NCBI GenBank assembly: GCA_016201285.1
Contig: JACQDE010000086.1
Coordinates: forward strand, 1-64,000
Reading direction: 5' to 3'
Origin: Acidobacteriota bacterium
Lineage (GTDB): Bacteria; Acidobacteriota; Terriglobia; Acidiferrales; UBA7541
DNA: 64,000 bases
The translations under genes were made by a program, and so were the position numbers. Every line of letters begins with the position of its first letter. Position 1 is the stretch's first letter. The notes under the pieces were generated by a model. The model saw only the letters and a list, made by a program, of their open reading frames with translations. It was not told where the DNA came from and did no database searches. Below, one piece after another: positions 33,253 to 43,941 of the stretch.

Positions 33253-34053
33253 ATGACGGCGCAGGGAACAGAAAAGGCAACAGCCACGCTCCCGTCGGGC
33301 GGTTCGAGCGATTCTTCTGCCCGCGCGGCTGCTGTTCCTGTGATTCGCGCTGAGAACATCCGCAAAACCTTCCCGTCCGGCGGCGCGGAACTCACCGTTC
33401 TGGCCGGTGTCAATCTTTCCGTCGGCGAAGGCGAGCTGGTGGCCATCGTCGGGCCTTCCGGCTCCGGAAAAAGCACGCTCCTGCACATTCTGGCCGCGCT
33501 GGACACGCCAACAAGCGGTGCTATATACTTCGCTGGGCATTCGCTGGAAGCGCTGACGGAAGCTGAAGTCGCTGACTTCCGTAATCGTCGCGTCGCATTC
33601 GTCTGGCAACGGCATCATCTACTGCCGGACTTCACGGCGGCGGAAAACGTGGCGATGCCTCTTTTGCTGCGCGGTGCTTCGGCAGCGAAGGCGCAGCTGG
33701 CTTCACACCGCTGGCTCGAGGAAGTCGGCCTCGCGGCCCGCGCTCACCACCGTGCCGGCGAGTTGTCCGGCGGAGAGCAGCAGCGGGTTGCCATCGCCCG
33801 CGCTTTGATCGGCGGGCCGGCGTTGCTACTGGCCGACGAGCCTACGGGAGACTTGGACGAAGGGAACGCGGAAACCGTTTTCGAACTCATGCAGCGCCTG
33901 CATCGCTCGCATCGTCTGACCTCCATTCTCGCCACGCACAATCTCGCGCTGGCACGGCGTTGTCACCGCGGGTTTCAGTTGGAGCACGGCATCCTCGAGC
34001 CGTCCCACATCCTGGGACTGAACGGGGCGCAGAGGAAGGGAGAAATCGGGTAA
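33253..34053 (+). CDS. lolD: LolD-type lipoprotein-releasing ABC ATPase
   Basis: About 266 residues. Walker A is GPSGSGKST, the Q-loop FVWQRHHLLPDF, signature LSGGEQQR, Walker B LLLADEPTGDLD, H-loop ATHN. The N-terminal ~35 residues are Ser/Ala-rich and outside the fold. The ATG at 33253 follows GGGAAGG. Assignment to Lol rather than MacB rests on the neighbouring LolC/E-like permease and bamA/skp genes. clpC begins four bases after its stop. Confidence 0.8.
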   Translation: MTAQGTEKATATLPSGGSSDSSARAAAVPVIRAENIRKTFPSGGAELTVLAGVNLSVGEGELVAIVGPSGSGKSTLLHILAALDTPTSGAIYFAGHSLEALTEAEVADFRNRRVAFVWQRHHLLPDFTAAENVAMPLLLRGASAAKAQLASHRWLEEVGLAARAHHRAGELSGGEQQRVAIARALIGGPALLLADEPTGDLDEGNAETVFELMQRLHRSHRLTSILATHNLALARRCHRGFQLEHGILEPSHILGLNGAQRKGEIG

Positions 34054-34057
34054 CCCC

Positions 34058-36484
34058 ATGTTCGAGAAGTACACCGAAAAAGCGCGGCGCGTCATCTTTT
34101 TTGCTCGCTACGAGGCCAGCCAGTACGGCAGCCCGTTCATCGAGACCGAACACCTCCTTCTCGGCCTGTTGCGGGAAGACAAGGCTCTCGCCAATCGCTT
34201 TTTGCGCTCCCACGGCTCCATCGAGTCCATCCGCAAGGAAATCGAGTCGCGCATCACTATCCGTGAGCGCATCTCCACCTCCGTCGAGGTCCCCCTCAGC
34301 CAGGAATGCAAGCGCATTCTGAATTTCGCCGCTGAGGAAGCCGAGCGCCTTAGCCACAAGCACGTCGGCACCGAGCACTTGCTGCTCGGCATCCTGCGCG
34401 AGGAAAAGTGCTTCGGCGCGGAAATCCTCCATGAGCGCGGCCTGCGGCTTTCCACCCTCCGCGAGGAGCTCGCCCGTTCCAGCACCGAAAAAGTTCCCGT
34501 CAACCGGCCCAAAGAGACATCGCTGCTCAGCGAGTTCAGCCGCGACCTCACCCAGTCCGCCACGGAAGGCCAGCTCGACCCGCTCGTCGGCCGCGACCGC
34601 GAGCTCGAGCGCGTCGTTCAGATTCTTTGCCGCCGCACGAAGAACAATCCCGTGCTGATCGGCGAGCCCGGTGTCGGCAAGACCGCCATCGTCGAAGGCC
34701 TCGCCCAGCGCATCGCCGACGGCGACGTGCCGCCCTTCCTCGCCGACAAGCGCATCCTTTCGCTTGACCTCTCCCTCATCGTCGCCGGCACCAAGTACCG
34801 CGGTCAGTTCGAAGAGCGACTGAAGACGATCATGAAGGAATTGATGGAAAGCCAGAACGCCATCGTGTTCATTGATGAGCTCCACACGCTCGTCGGCGCT
34901 GGCTCCGCCGAAGGCTCGCTCGATGCCGCCAACATCCTGAAGCCCGCCCTCAGCCGCGGCGAGATTCAGTGCATCGGCGCCACTACGCCTTCCGAGTACC
35001 GCAAATCTGTCGAGAAGGATCGTTCGCTCGAGCGGCGATTCCAGGCGGTGAAGGTTTCCGCTCCCAACGAGGAGGAAGCCATCCGCGTCCTGCACGGCGT
35101 CCGCGAGCGTTACGAAAAATTCCACGCCGTCAGTTACACCGACGAGGCCATCAAGTACGCGGTCTATCACTCCAATCGGTATATCCCGGACCGCTTCCTG
35201 CCGGACAAGGCCATTGACCTGATTGACGAAGCTGGCGCGCGCGTCAAACTCCGCCAGTCCATGCTCCCCGACGAGATCACCGAAGCGCAGAAGCGCGTGA
35301 AGTTCATCACGCATCGCATGGAAACCGCCATTGCCAATCACGAGTTTGAAAAGGCGCGCTTTTACTCCGAAGAGGAGCGCAAGGAAAAAGAATTGCTCCG
35401 CTCCCTCCGGGAAAAACTCAAGCTCGACGACTCCGCCACCGGCATCGTCACCCGCGAGGACATCGAGGAAGTCGTCGCCCGCTGGACTGGCGTTGCTGTC
35501 ACCTCCATCAAGGAAGACGAGCAGCAGAAGCTCCTCCGCATCGAGCAGGAGATCCACAAGCGCGTCATCAGCCAGGACAAGGCCATCACCGCGCTCGCCC
35601 GCGCGATTCGCCGCAGCCGCGCCGGCCTGAAGTCGCCACTGCGGCCGGTCGGCTGTTTCCTCTTCCTGGGCCCCACCGGTGTCGGCAAGACGGAAGTTGC
35701 CCGCCGCCTCGCCGAGTTCCTCTTCGGCAGCGAAAAATCTTTGATCCGTTTCGACATGTCCGAGTACATGGAGAAGCACTCCGTCTCCAAGCTCATCGGC
35801 GCGCCTCCGGGCTATGTTGGCTACGAAGAGGGCGGCCAGTTGACCGAGCGCGTCCGCCGTGCTCCGTACTCCGTCATTCTCCTCGACGAGATCGAGAAGG
35901 CCCATCCGGATGTGTACAATATCCTGTTGCAGGTCTTTGAAGACGGCCAGTTGACCGACGGCATCGGCAACACCGTCGATTTCCGCAATTCCATCATCAC
36001 CATGACTTCCAATATCGGCGCGCGCCATCTCCAGAAGCGCTCCGCCCTCGGCTTCCAGTCCGCTTCCGAGGATGCCGCCTCCGCCAAGATGGAAGACATG
36101 GTGATGAGCGAAGTGAAGCGCTTGTTCAACCCGGAATTCCTCAACCGCCTCGACGAGATCATCATCTTCAATCCGCTGGCGGATGAGGACCTGCTTCGCA
36201 TCGTGGATTTGCTCGCGGGTCAGATCAACGACACGCTCATTCACCGCCAGGTCCAGATCGTCCTGACGCCGGAAGCCCGCCAGTGGATCTTGGAAAAAAC
36301 CTGCGCGGATCGCAGCTACGGCGCTCGCCCCCTGCGGCGAGCGCTGCAGAAATATGTCGAGGATCCGCTTTCCGAGGCGTTGATCCAGGGCGGCTTGCAG
36401 CGACCTGCCACTCTGGAAGTCTATGTCTCTGGGGACGGCCTCAGCTTCCGGCAGGTTCTGGAAGCAACCCCGGTCGCGCACTGA
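34058..36484 (+). CDS. clpC: ATP-dependent Clp protease ATP-binding subunit ClpC
   Basis: 808 residues. Two Clp-N repeats ([20 protein letters not shown] and [21 protein letters not shown]) precede AAA+ domain 1 (Walker [10 protein letters not shown], Walker [10 protein letters not shown]), a middle domain of ClpC length, and AAA+ domain 2 (Walker [22 protein letters not shown], sensor-2 region [11 protein letters not shown]). It unfolds proteins for ClpP. The short middle domain favours ClpC over the disaggregase ClpB. It sits between lolD and bamA, possibly in one transcript. Confidence 0.92.
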   Translation: MFEKYTEKARRVIFFARYEASQYGSPFIETEHLLLGLLREDKALANRFLRSHGSIESIRKEIESRITIRERISTSVEVPLSQECKRILNFAAEEAERLSHKHVGTEHLLLGILREEKCFGAEILHERGLRLSTLREELARSSTEKVPVNRPKETSLLSEFSRDLTQSATEGQLDPLVGRDRELERVVQILCRRTKNNPVLIGEPGVGKTAIVEGLAQRIADGDVPPFLADKRILSLDLSLIVAGTKYRGQFEERLKTIMKELMESQNAIVFIDELHTLVGAGSAEGSLDAANILKPALSRGEIQCIGATTPSEYRKSVEKDRSLERRFQAVKVSAPNEEEAIRVLHGVRERYEKFHAVSYTDEAIKYAVYHSNRYIPDRFLPDKAIDLIDEAGARVKLRQSMLPDEITEAQKRVKFITHRMETAIANHEFEKARFYSEEERKEKELLRSLREKLKLDDSATGIVTREDIEEVVARWTGVAVTSIKEDEQQKLLRIEQEIHKRVISQDKAITALARAIRRSRAGLKSPLRPVGCFLFLGPTGVGKTEVARRLAEFLFGSEKSLIRFDMSEYMEKHSVSKLIGAPPGYVGYEEGGQLTERVRRAPYSVILLDEIEKAHPDVYNILLQVFEDGQLTDGIGNTVDFRNSIITMTSNIGARHLQKRSALGFQSASEDAASAKMEDMVMSEVKRLFNPEFLNRLDEIIIFNPLADEDLLRIVDLLAGQINDTLIHRQVQIVLTPEARQWILEKTCADRSYGARPLRRALQKYVEDPLSEALIQGGLQRPATLEVYVSGDGLSFRQVLEATPVAH

Positions 36485-36561
36485 GAATCCTACTCGCGCA
36501 AGCCCGGTCTTCGGGGGTTGACCGGGCGAGGAGCACATATCTTGGGTTTGGGGGAGCGGCC

Positions 36562-39408
36562 TTGAAATTGGCAACGGCCGCGATTAAAAAACTCTGTCTC
36601 CGCTGGGCCGCCGCGCTGCTCTTCGTGTGTGTGGTTGGGGCTGGCGCCCCCTCGCTTTGCGCCCAGCAGTCCTCCTCGCTGGTCATTCAGCGCATCGAAA
36701 TCGTCGGCAATCGCCGCATTCCTCGCGACACTTTGAAGGCCCGCATTTTTTCCCGCGAGGGCGATGCCTATAGCGAGGAATCGCTCCATCGCGATTTCCA
36801 GGCCCTCTGGAATACGCAATACTTCGAAGACATCCGTCTCGAAGTCGAGCCTAGTCCTGACCGCCCCGAAGGCCGCATCGTTGTCTTTTACGTGAAGGAA
36901 CGCCCCGTCATCCGTCGCATCGAGTACAAGAATGCCAAATCCGTCACCGAGTCCGAGATCCTCGAGCGCTTCAAGGACCGCAAGGTCGGCCTCTCGGTCG
37001 AAAGTCAGTTCGACCCCACTCGCATCAAGCGCGCGGAGGTCGTGCTGAAGGAGCTGCTCGGCGAGCGCGGCCGCCAGTTCGCCGTCATCAAGACCACCTA
37101 CGAGCGCATCGCCGCCACCAACGCCATCAAGCTCACCTTCAACATCGAGGAAGGCCCCAAGGTCAAGGTTGGCACGATCATCATCGAGGGCAACACCGCC
37201 TTTTCTGATCGCAGGATCATTCGCGCCATGCGAAACTCCCGCCCGTATGCGGTTCCCCTCTACTTGTTCGAGTGGAACGTCCTTAGCAAGACCTTTGATC
37301 GCCGGAAGCTGGCTGAGGATCTCGAGGTAGGCATCCGCGGCCTCTACCAGGACTACGGCTATTTTCAGGTGCTCGTGAAAGAGCCCAGGACGAACACCGT
37401 GGATATCGACCGCGGCGGGCTCCCCGGTCCCTGGCCCCTCCTTGGCCGCAAGCATGGCAAGCGTACCAACATTACGATTCCCATTCAGGAAGGCGAACGC
37501 TTCCGTCTCGGCAAAGTCTTTGTCCGGAGCTCCGACCCCGAGAAGGGCCTCTATTTCAAGACCGACTTCCTCGTGGACTCGTTCCCCATTAAGCCCGGCG
37601 AGATCTTCGCCGTGGACAAAGTCCGCAAGGCCCTTGAGGAATACCGCAAGCTCTACGGCACGTTCGGCTTCATTGATTTCACCGCCACGCCGCTCACCGA
37701 CATTGACCAGCCGAATAAGACGATCAACCTCACGCTTGAGTTCGACGAGCAGAAGCAGTTCTTCGTCCGCCGGATCGAGTTCTCCGGCAACACCACCACC
37801 CGCGACAAGGTGATCCGCCGCGAGGTCCTCCTGGACGAGGGCGACCTCTTCAACAACCGCGCCTGGGAAGTCAGCATCCTCCGCCTCAATCAGCTCGACT
37901 ATTTTGAGCCGATCAAGCCGGAGCACGCCGAGCTCAAGCGCAACCTCAAAGAAGGCACCGTTGACATCAACCTCAAGGTGAAGGAGAAGGGCAAGCAGTC
38001 CATCGGTCTCACCGGCGGCGTCAGCGGCATTGCGGGCAGCTTCATTGGTCTCAGCTATCAGACCAACAACTTCCTCGGCCTTGGCGAAACCCTCACGTTC
38101 TCCGCCGACTTCGGCGACCGCCAGCGCAATTTCATCTTCGGTTTCACCGAGCCGTATCTCTTCGATCGCCCCATCTCCTCCGGCTTCACAATCTTCAACA
38201 GCCGCTTCAGCTATAACCAGGCGCGTGAGACGTCCATCCTCCTTGGCCAGAATGTCCAGGTGGATCCCACTCGCGCCCAGAACTACAACCAGAACCGCAA
38301 GGGCTTCTCCCTCTTCGCCAGCTATCCCCTGCGCCGCTTCGCCTTCACTCGCCTCGGCGTCACGTATTCCTATACCGACAGCACGATTGCCGCCTTCAGC
38401 GATGCTTCCCGGCTGCTCTTCGAGAATCTCCAATTCCGCCAGCTCGCCGGGCCTTCCGCCCTGCGCGGCATCCGGTCCAGCAAGATTACGCCCACGATTT
38501 CACATAATACGGTGGACAATCCCATCAACCCCACCAGTGGCAAGAGTTTCTTCTATGCATTCAATTTTGAGGGCGGCTTCCTCCAGGGCAACGTCAATAC
38601 GATCTCCCATACGTTTGAAGGGAAATATTTCCGCCCCGTCAACAAGCGGCGCAACGTCATCGGCGTCCGCATGATGGCCTCTTTTACGACCGGCTTCGGC
38701 GGCATTGTGTTGCCGCCCTTCAATCGTTTCTATCTCGGTGGCGAAGACAGCGTCCGCGGCTTCGATTTCTTCTCGATTTCTCCTTGGGCCTTCGTCCCCA
38801 CGTCCAAGACGGTTCAGCTCTTTTTCCTCGATCCGCAGCATCTCGACTCGAACGGCAATCCCACTGCGCGCTTTATTCAGGTTCCCGTCCTCGATTACGT
38901 CGCCACCACCCCCGGCGGCGATTCTCAGTTCGTCTCCAATCTCGAGTACCGCGTCCCGATCATTGGCCCGGTGAGCATGAGCCTCTTTATCGATACAGGG
39001 CTGAACGGGCTCGCCCGGAAATCCCAGTTGCAACTCGACTCCGCCGGCGTCCAGAAGCTCCGCCAGCAGTTTCCGAATACGACGGTCAACAACCGCCTGG
39101 ACATCGCCTCCGGATCGAACTTCAAGCTGCGCTCTTCGGCCGGAATCGAATTCGTCGTTCAATTGCCCATTGTTAACGCGCCCTTCCGCATCTACTGGGC
39201 CTATAACTACTTGCGCTACAAACAAGATATTATCGAGCCGCGCGGCGATTTCTTTATCAGCGACGAGTTGAAAAGAACGCTGCCTCCCGGCGTGCTCGAT
39301 TCGCAGATTCTTCCGCAGTTGAATGCGCAACTGACTCGCGATATCGGCCGCGGCAGACCCTTTGAACCGTTGAAAACTTTCCGGTTTACGGTCAGCCGCA
39401 CGTTTTGA
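36562..39408 (+). CDS. bamA: outer-membrane assembly factor BamA
   Basis: About 948 residues. A signal-like N-terminus (LRWAAALLFVCVVGAGAPSLCAQ) is followed by POTRA domains (VIQRIEIVGNRRIPRDTLKARIF and later RIEFSGNTTTRDKVIRREV among others), then the Omp85 barrel (GLSYQTNNFLGLGETL, PFNRFYLGGEDSVRGFDF). It ends in the aromatic residue typical of outer-membrane proteins (VSRTF). A TTG start at 36562 with GGGGGAG upstream is chosen; the longer frame to 36283 lies inside clpC. It inserts beta-barrel proteins with Skp, encoded nearby. Confidence 0.92.
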   Translation: MKLATAAIKKLCLRWAAALLFVCVVGAGAPSLCAQQSSSLVIQRIEIVGNRRIPRDTLKARIFSREGDAYSEESLHRDFQALWNTQYFEDIRLEVEPSPDRPEGRIVVFYVKERPVIRRIEYKNAKSVTESEILERFKDRKVGLSVESQFDPTRIKRAEVVLKELLGERGRQFAVIKTTYERIAATNAIKLTFNIEEGPKVKVGTIIIEGNTAFSDRRIIRAMRNSRPYAVPLYLFEWNVLSKTFDRRKLAEDLEVGIRGLYQDYGYFQVLVKEPRTNTVDIDRGGLPGPWPLLGRKHGKRTNITIPIQEGERFRLGKVFVRSSDPEKGLYFKTDFLVDSFPIKPGEIFAVDKVRKALEEYRKLYGTFGFIDFTATPLTDIDQPNKTINLTLEFDEQKQFFVRRIEFSGNTTTRDKVIRREVLLDEGDLFNNRAWEVSILRLNQLDYFEPIKPEHAELKRNLKEGTVDINLKVKEKGKQSIGLTGGVSGIAGSFIGLSYQTNNFLGLGETLTFSADFGDRQRNFIFGFTEPYLFDRPISSGFTIFNSRFSYNQARETSILLGQNVQVDPTRAQNYNQNRKGFSLFASYPLRRFAFTRLGVTYSYTDSTIAAFSDASRLLFENLQFRQLAGPSALRGIRSSKITPTISHNTVDNPINPTSGKSFFYAFNFEGGFLQGNVNTISHTFEGKYFRPVNKRRNVIGVRMMASFTTGFGGIVLPPFNRFYLGGEDSVRGFDFFSISPWAFVPTSKTVQLFFLDPQHLDSNGNPTARFIQVPVLDYVATTPGGDSQFVSNLEYRVPIIGPVSMSLFIDTGLNGLARKSQLQLDSAGVQKLRQQFPNTTVNNRLDIASGSNFKLRSSAGIEFVVQLPIVNAPFRIYWAYNYLRYKQDIIEPRGDFFISDELKRTLPPGVLDSQILPQLNAQLTRDIGRGRPFEPLKTFRFTVSRTF

Positions 39409-39485
39409 TCCGTTGCAAGCGGCGGCTTTTGGCGGCTCCAACGCAAAACGCTCAACGGATGGGTGGATAGTTTGGAGGATTTAGA

Positions 39486-42400
39486 ATGAGGCGATGCACA
39501 AGCCGGATTTTGTTGCCGACCATGCTGATGCTGGCGGCGATTCTGAGCAACTGCGGGGGGGGAGGGAGAAATCCCAACCAGGGCGGCAAGGTGCAGGTCG
39601 CCATCGCCCCGATAGCCGCCGCAGTGACGTTGAATGGCACGCTGTCGTTTTCGGCTTCGGTCACCGGCGTCACGACAATCCAGATCGCCGCCACTGGCGG
39701 CGCCGTCCGCGCCACCAACGTCGTGACCATCACGACCACCACGGCTCACAGCTTGACGGCCGGACAGATCGTCACCATCTCGGGGGTAACCGACGCGAGC
39801 TTCGTTGGCACCTTTGTCATCGTTTCCGCTCCGTCATCCACTGCGTTCACGTACACGCAGACGGGGGCGGATGCAACGAGCGGCGGCGGGACCGTCGCCA
39901 ACATTACGGTGAACTGGCTCGTGAACGACGTACCGGGAGGAAACGCAACGTTCGGGACGATCACGACCGCCGGCCTGTACACGGCCCCCAGCACTCTTCC
40001 GCCGCCCGCGACCGCGACGATCACTTCGACCGGCGCCGCTCGCTCCGCCAACGTCGTGACCATCACGACCACCGCGGCTCACAATTTCGTTGTCGGGCAG
40101 CTCGTGATCATTGCCGGCGTCACCGACACGAGCTTCAACGGGTCCTTTCTGATCAGCACGGTGCCCACGACTACGACGTTTACTTACTCGCAATCCGCGA
40201 ACAATGCCACCAGCGGCGGCGGGTCGATCACTTCGTATGCCGTCAAGGTCAAAGCGGTGAGTGTTGCGGACTCGAGCGCGACCGCGACCGGCATCGTTGA
40301 TATCAGCTCGGGGGTGACCGTGCGGGTCACGCCGGCGACCGCCGTGGTGGGGACAAACGAGACGTTTCAGTTCTTTGCTGCCGTGACGGGAAGCTCGAAC
40401 TCCTCGGTCACTTGGTCCGTGAACGATATTGCGGGCGGGAACTCGACCGTGGGGACGATCACCTCCAGCGGCCTCTTTACGTCTCCCGCTACCCCCCCCA
40501 ACTCCAGCACGATCAGCATCGCCGCAAACGGCGCAGTTCGTTCTTCGAATGTCGTGACCATTACGACCTCCACCGCGCATGGTTTCCAAGCCGGCCAGAG
40601 TGTGACCATCTCCGGCGTTTCCGCCGCGAGCTTCAACGGCACATTCACCATTGCCTCGGTCCCTTCTACGGCTACATTCACCTACGCGCAAACGGGACCC
40701 GACGCCACGAGCGGCGGCGGAACGGCCGTTTCGGGTTCCAGTTCGGTGACGATCAAAGCCACCTCCGCAGCGGACCCCACGAAATCCGCCACCGGCTTGG
40801 CCGTCGTGCAGACTGCGGCCGACCCCACCCTGGCCTCCATCAACCCGACCACGGCCCCTCAGGGCGCAGTGTTCCAGGACGTCTTTCTGGCGGGAACCAA
40901 TTTCCTTTCCACAACCATCGTGCGCGTCAACAGTGCGCCTCTCCCTCCTGCGGCGATTTCGCAGTTCAGCGCTTCACTGATCCGAATCCGCATTCCCGCG
41001 ATTGCGCTGGCCGCGCCCGGCACGCTGGTGATCGACGCGCAGCGGCAGAGCGGCGCCACCTCAGCGTCACAGAATCTGGCCGTCGTGGCCGTGCGCCCCG
41101 CATTGGTGGGGGCCTCGCCGGATAGCGCCGCGCAAGGCGCGGCGGGGACTTTCAGTTTCAATGTCAACGGCGGCTATTTCGGCGCAGCTTCCAGCCCGTC
41201 CATTACCGCCGAATTTGTCAGTGGCAGCGGCGCCACACGGGCGGCCGCGGTGAACGCGTCCAACGAGGCACGCCAGGCCAGTGTCACGCTCCTCGGCAGC
41301 TCTGACCTGACCGCAGCGGGATTGTTTTCGGTGGCCATCCGGAACTCGTCCAACCCTGCTTTGTTTACGGCCACTAACCTGGCGGTGCGACCGTCAGGTT
41401 CGCCGACTGTCTTGGCGCCTGCCACCCCGGTCGGCAGCCGGCCGAGCGCGATCGCCATCAACACGGCTACAGGGATTGCCGTGGTGTCCAATCGTTGCTC
41501 GAACACCCTGACGCGGATCGACGTGGCCACGCTCGCCCCCATCGGCACGGACATTCCCGTCGGAACGTATCCGACCGGCGTGGCCGTGGACGACTTGCGC
41601 AATCTGGCAGTGGTGGCGAACAACGGGAGCAACACCGGTTGCACAGGGCCGGCGGGGACGCCGAGCATTTCCATTGTGGACCTCGCGGCGGGCGCAGTCA
41701 CCGCCACGATCACCGCCAACGTCAGTGGCGCTCCATTTTCAGTGGCCGTGAACCCAATCACCGGCCTGGCCCTGGTCACCTACCAAAGTACGAACCACGC
41801 GGACATTCTGGATCTCACGCAGACGCCGCCGGTCATCGTGAGCACGACCACCATCACCACGGGCGCCAACCCGCAGGTGGCCGTCGAGCCGCGGCTGAAC
41901 TGGGCCGTGGTGACCCCCGGCGGGTCCGGGACGCTCTCGATTGTGGACCTCGCGCAGCGCGCGACGGCGGCGGTCGCGGCGTCGAACGGAGTCAGCCGGG
42001 CGAGCGGTGTTACCACCGTCACCACAGCGGCCGCCCACAGTTTCCGGCAGGGCGATGTGGTGCTGATCTCCGGTGTGGCCGACTCCAGCTTCAATGGGAC
42101 CTTCACCATTTCGGCCGTGCCTACGAGCACTGCTCTTACTTACGCGCAGACCGGCGCGCCCAATGCGTCCAGCAGCGGAGGTACCGTCGTCACCACATTC
42201 CCTCTCGCCACCGCCACGATTGGACCGAATGCCCGCGGCATCGCCATCAACACGTTTACGCAGCAGGCCATCCTGGCGGACCCGAGCGCTACCGGCCCTC
42301 TGCTCTTCAATCTGTTCGACCAGGCGGTGACCAATTTCTCCTTGAGCGAGATCGGGGCCACAGCCGCTGCCTTCAACCCCTTTACGAATATTGCCGTGAC

Positions 42401-43769
42401 CATAAATGCCAACACCAACGAGGCCTCCGTGATTGACCCGGAGATCCCCACTCGACTAGCAAAATTGACCGTGGGTAACGGGCCGCGGGCAGTCGCGATT
42501 GACCCGGGTACGAACACGGCTCTGGTGGCGAACGAAACGGACGGCACCGTAACGCCGATCGGACTCGGCGCGATTCGATCTCTTCACATCGCTGCCATCA
42601 GCCTGCCGCTCTCCCGGCAATTTGCGCCCGGGGTCACGCTTTCGTCCACTTCCGGTCTGCCGCTCACGATTCTCGGGAAAGGCTTTGTCAGTGGGTCGCA
42701 GGTACGGCTGGACGGAGTGCCCCTGGGACCTGTCTCGAGCTTCGCGGACCGGCAGTTGACGGTCACGGTTCCAGCGGTACTTCTGGCCGGGCCACGGAAT
42801 TACGTTGTGGACGTGCTCAACCCGAGCGGTGAGATCTCCAACGTCTTGAATCTTGCCGTAGTCCAGTCGGTGGACCTGGTCGGGGCGGGAGGGGCCTCGT
42901 GTTCGACGCCGGCGCCGTCGGCGGTGGCCATCGACCCGCAACGCGATCTGGCGGTGGTGACCAACTTCGGGTGTGACAGCGTGTCCCTTGTGGATCTCAC
43001 GAGCGGAACGATCACGGCCACCGTGGCAGTAGGGTCTAAGCCTCGTGGCGTGGCGGTGAGTTCGCGCTTGGGCAGGGCTGTTGTCACGAACAGCGGGGCG
43101 GGCACCGCCTCTCTTCTAAACTTGGCCGCTGCGCCGCCGGCCGTGACCACAAGCGTGACGGTGGGGAGCGAACCGCTGGGCGTGACCATGGATGAGGGAA
43201 CCGGGAGGGCGATTGTGGCCAATGCCAGCTCGAACACGCTCAGCCTCTTCGACGCAAGTGCAGGAGGGTCCCTCGTTTCGCTAGCGGTGGACACGCGGCC
43301 GGTGGCCGTGGCCGTTGACACGGATCGCCAGGTCGCTGCGGTGGCGCACGCCGCGGCCAACAACGTTGCCGTGGTGAACCTTTCCACTCTTTCGATCAGC
43401 GGACGAGTGTCGAATGTTTCGCTTCCGACGGCGGTGGTCTTTGATCCGGTGACACGAATGTTCATTGCCAATGCAAGTTTGGGCAACAACCTCGTGCTGG
43501 TGCGCCCGGACACGCTCCAGGCCTCCGCCCTGCGCGCCGGCATCAATCCCACTTCAATCGCCTACAACGTCAATAGCGCCACCCTGGTCACCACCAACAG
43601 CGTCGGCAACAACTTCTCGGTGATCGACTTTATTGACCGTCGTGTGCGCGTGGTTCTCCCGATCATGGCCTCCCAGCAGTTTGCTGTGGACATCCATCCT
43701 CGCACCAATCTCGCTGTGATCGCGGATGCGACCAACAACAGAGTCCTTCTGGTTCCGCTGCCGTGGTAG
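39486..43769 (+). CDS. large lipoprotein with Ig-like modules and YVTN-type beta-propeller
   Basis: 1427 residues. Signal II-like start (LMLAAILSNC, with unusual Asn before Cys). A ~65-residue module (VVTITTTTAH ... GTF ... FTYTQTGADATSGGGT) occurs at ~73-137, 183-247, 349-414 and again at 834-901. Between them are Ig-like segments (VNWLVNDVPGGNATFGTIT, VTWSVNDIAGG). An IPT/TIG-like domain lies at ~445-535 (INPTTAPQG). Propeller repeats run from ~640 (RPSAIAINTATGIAVVSNR) to the end. Probably cell-surface; function unknown. SD GGAGG precedes the ATG. Confidence 0.8.
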   Translation: MRRCTSRILLPTMLMLAAILSNCGGGGRNPNQGGKVQVAIAPIAAAVTLNGTLSFSASVTGVTTIQIAATGGAVRATNVVTITTTTAHSLTAGQIVTISGVTDASFVGTFVIVSAPSSTAFTYTQTGADATSGGGTVANITVNWLVNDVPGGNATFGTITTAGLYTAPSTLPPPATATITSTGAARSANVVTITTTAAHNFVVGQLVIIAGVTDTSFNGSFLISTVPTTTTFTYSQSANNATSGGGSITSYAVKVKAVSVADSSATATGIVDISSGVTVRVTPATAVVGTNETFQFFAAVTGSSNSSVTWSVNDIAGGNSTVGTITSSGLFTSPATPPNSSTISIAANGAVRSSNVVTITTSTAHGFQAGQSVTISGVSAASFNGTFTIASVPSTATFTYAQTGPDATSGGGTAVSGSSSVTIKATSAADPTKSATGLAVVQTAADPTLASINPTTAPQGAVFQDVFLAGTNFLSTTIVRVNSAPLPPAAISQFSASLIRIRIPAIALAAPGTLVIDAQRQSGATSASQNLAVVAVRPALVGASPDSAAQGAAGTFSFNVNGGYFGAASSPSITAEFVSGSGATRAAAVNASNEARQASVTLLGSSDLTAAGLFSVAIRNSSNPALFTATNLAVRPSGSPTVLAPATPVGSRPSAIAINTATGIAVVSNRCSNTLTRIDVATLAPIGTDIPVGTYPTGVAVDDLRNLAVVANNGSNTGCTGPAGTPSISIVDLAAGAVTATITANVSGAPFSVAVNPITGLALVTYQSTNHADILDLTQTPPVIVSTTTITTGANPQVAVEPRLNWAVVTPGGSGTLSIVDLAQRATAAVAASNGVSRASGVTTVTTAAAHSFRQGDVVLISGVADSSFNGTFTISAVPTSTALTYAQTGAPNASSSGGTVVTTFPLATATIGPNARGIAINTFTQQAILADPSATGPLLFNLFDQAVTNFSLSEIGATAAAFNPFTNIAVTINANTNEASVIDPEIPTRLAKLTVGNGPRAVAIDPGTNTALVANETDGTVTPIGLGAIRSLHIAAISLPLSRQFAPGVTLSSTSGLPLTILGKGFVSGSQVRLDGVPLGPVSSFADRQLTVTVPAVLLAGPRNYVVDVLNPSGEISNVLNLAVVQSVDLVGAGGASCSTPAPSAVAIDPQRDLAVVTNFGCDSVSLVDLTSGTITATVAVGSKPRGVAVSSRLGRAVVTNSGAGTASLLNLAAAPPAVTTSVTVGSEPLGVTMDEGTGRAIVANASSNTLSLFDASAGGSLVSLAVDTRPVAVAVDTDRQVAAVAHAAANNVAVVNLSTLSISGRVSNVSLPTAVVFDPVTRMFIANASLGNNLVLVRPDTLQASALRAGINPTSIAYNVNSATLVTTNSVGNNFSVIDFIDRRVRVVLPIMASQQFAVDIHPRTNLAVIADATNNRVLLVPLPW

Positions 43770-43870
43770 TCGATGGGCAGCGCCGTTGGGCGCGTCCAAC
43801 CGCCCCGCTCTCGCCTGCATCCGAGTTGCAGCCCCCGGTCCAGGGGCCTGAGGGCTGCGCCGGATTTGCA

Positions 43871-43899
43871 TTGACCCCGCGCCGGCTCGCGCGTATAAT
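43871..43899 (+). promoter_or_regulatory. strong sigma-70-type promoter of skp
   Basis: -35 TTGACC (43871-43876), 17-base spacer, -10 TATAAT (43894-43899). It is followed by a leader of ~36 bases with AAGGAG near 43931 before the ATG at 43942. A 7-bp stem, GCAGCCC (43828-43834) against 43852-43858, lies just upstream and may mark the end of the lipoprotein transcript. Confidence 0.85.
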
Positions 43900-43941
43900 C
43901 GCCGTTTTGTGAATAGCGCATTTTTCCCCCAAGGAGTGAGC

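Noticed and set aside
33887-36574. An 895-codon minus-strand frame opposite clpC
   Set aside because: Composition is that of a reverse-complemented coding frame; clpC on the plus strand has full family motifs.
36490-38433. A 647-codon minus-strand frame opposite bamA
   Set aside because: Acidic, repetitive shadow of a GC-rich gene with clear BamA motifs on the other strand.
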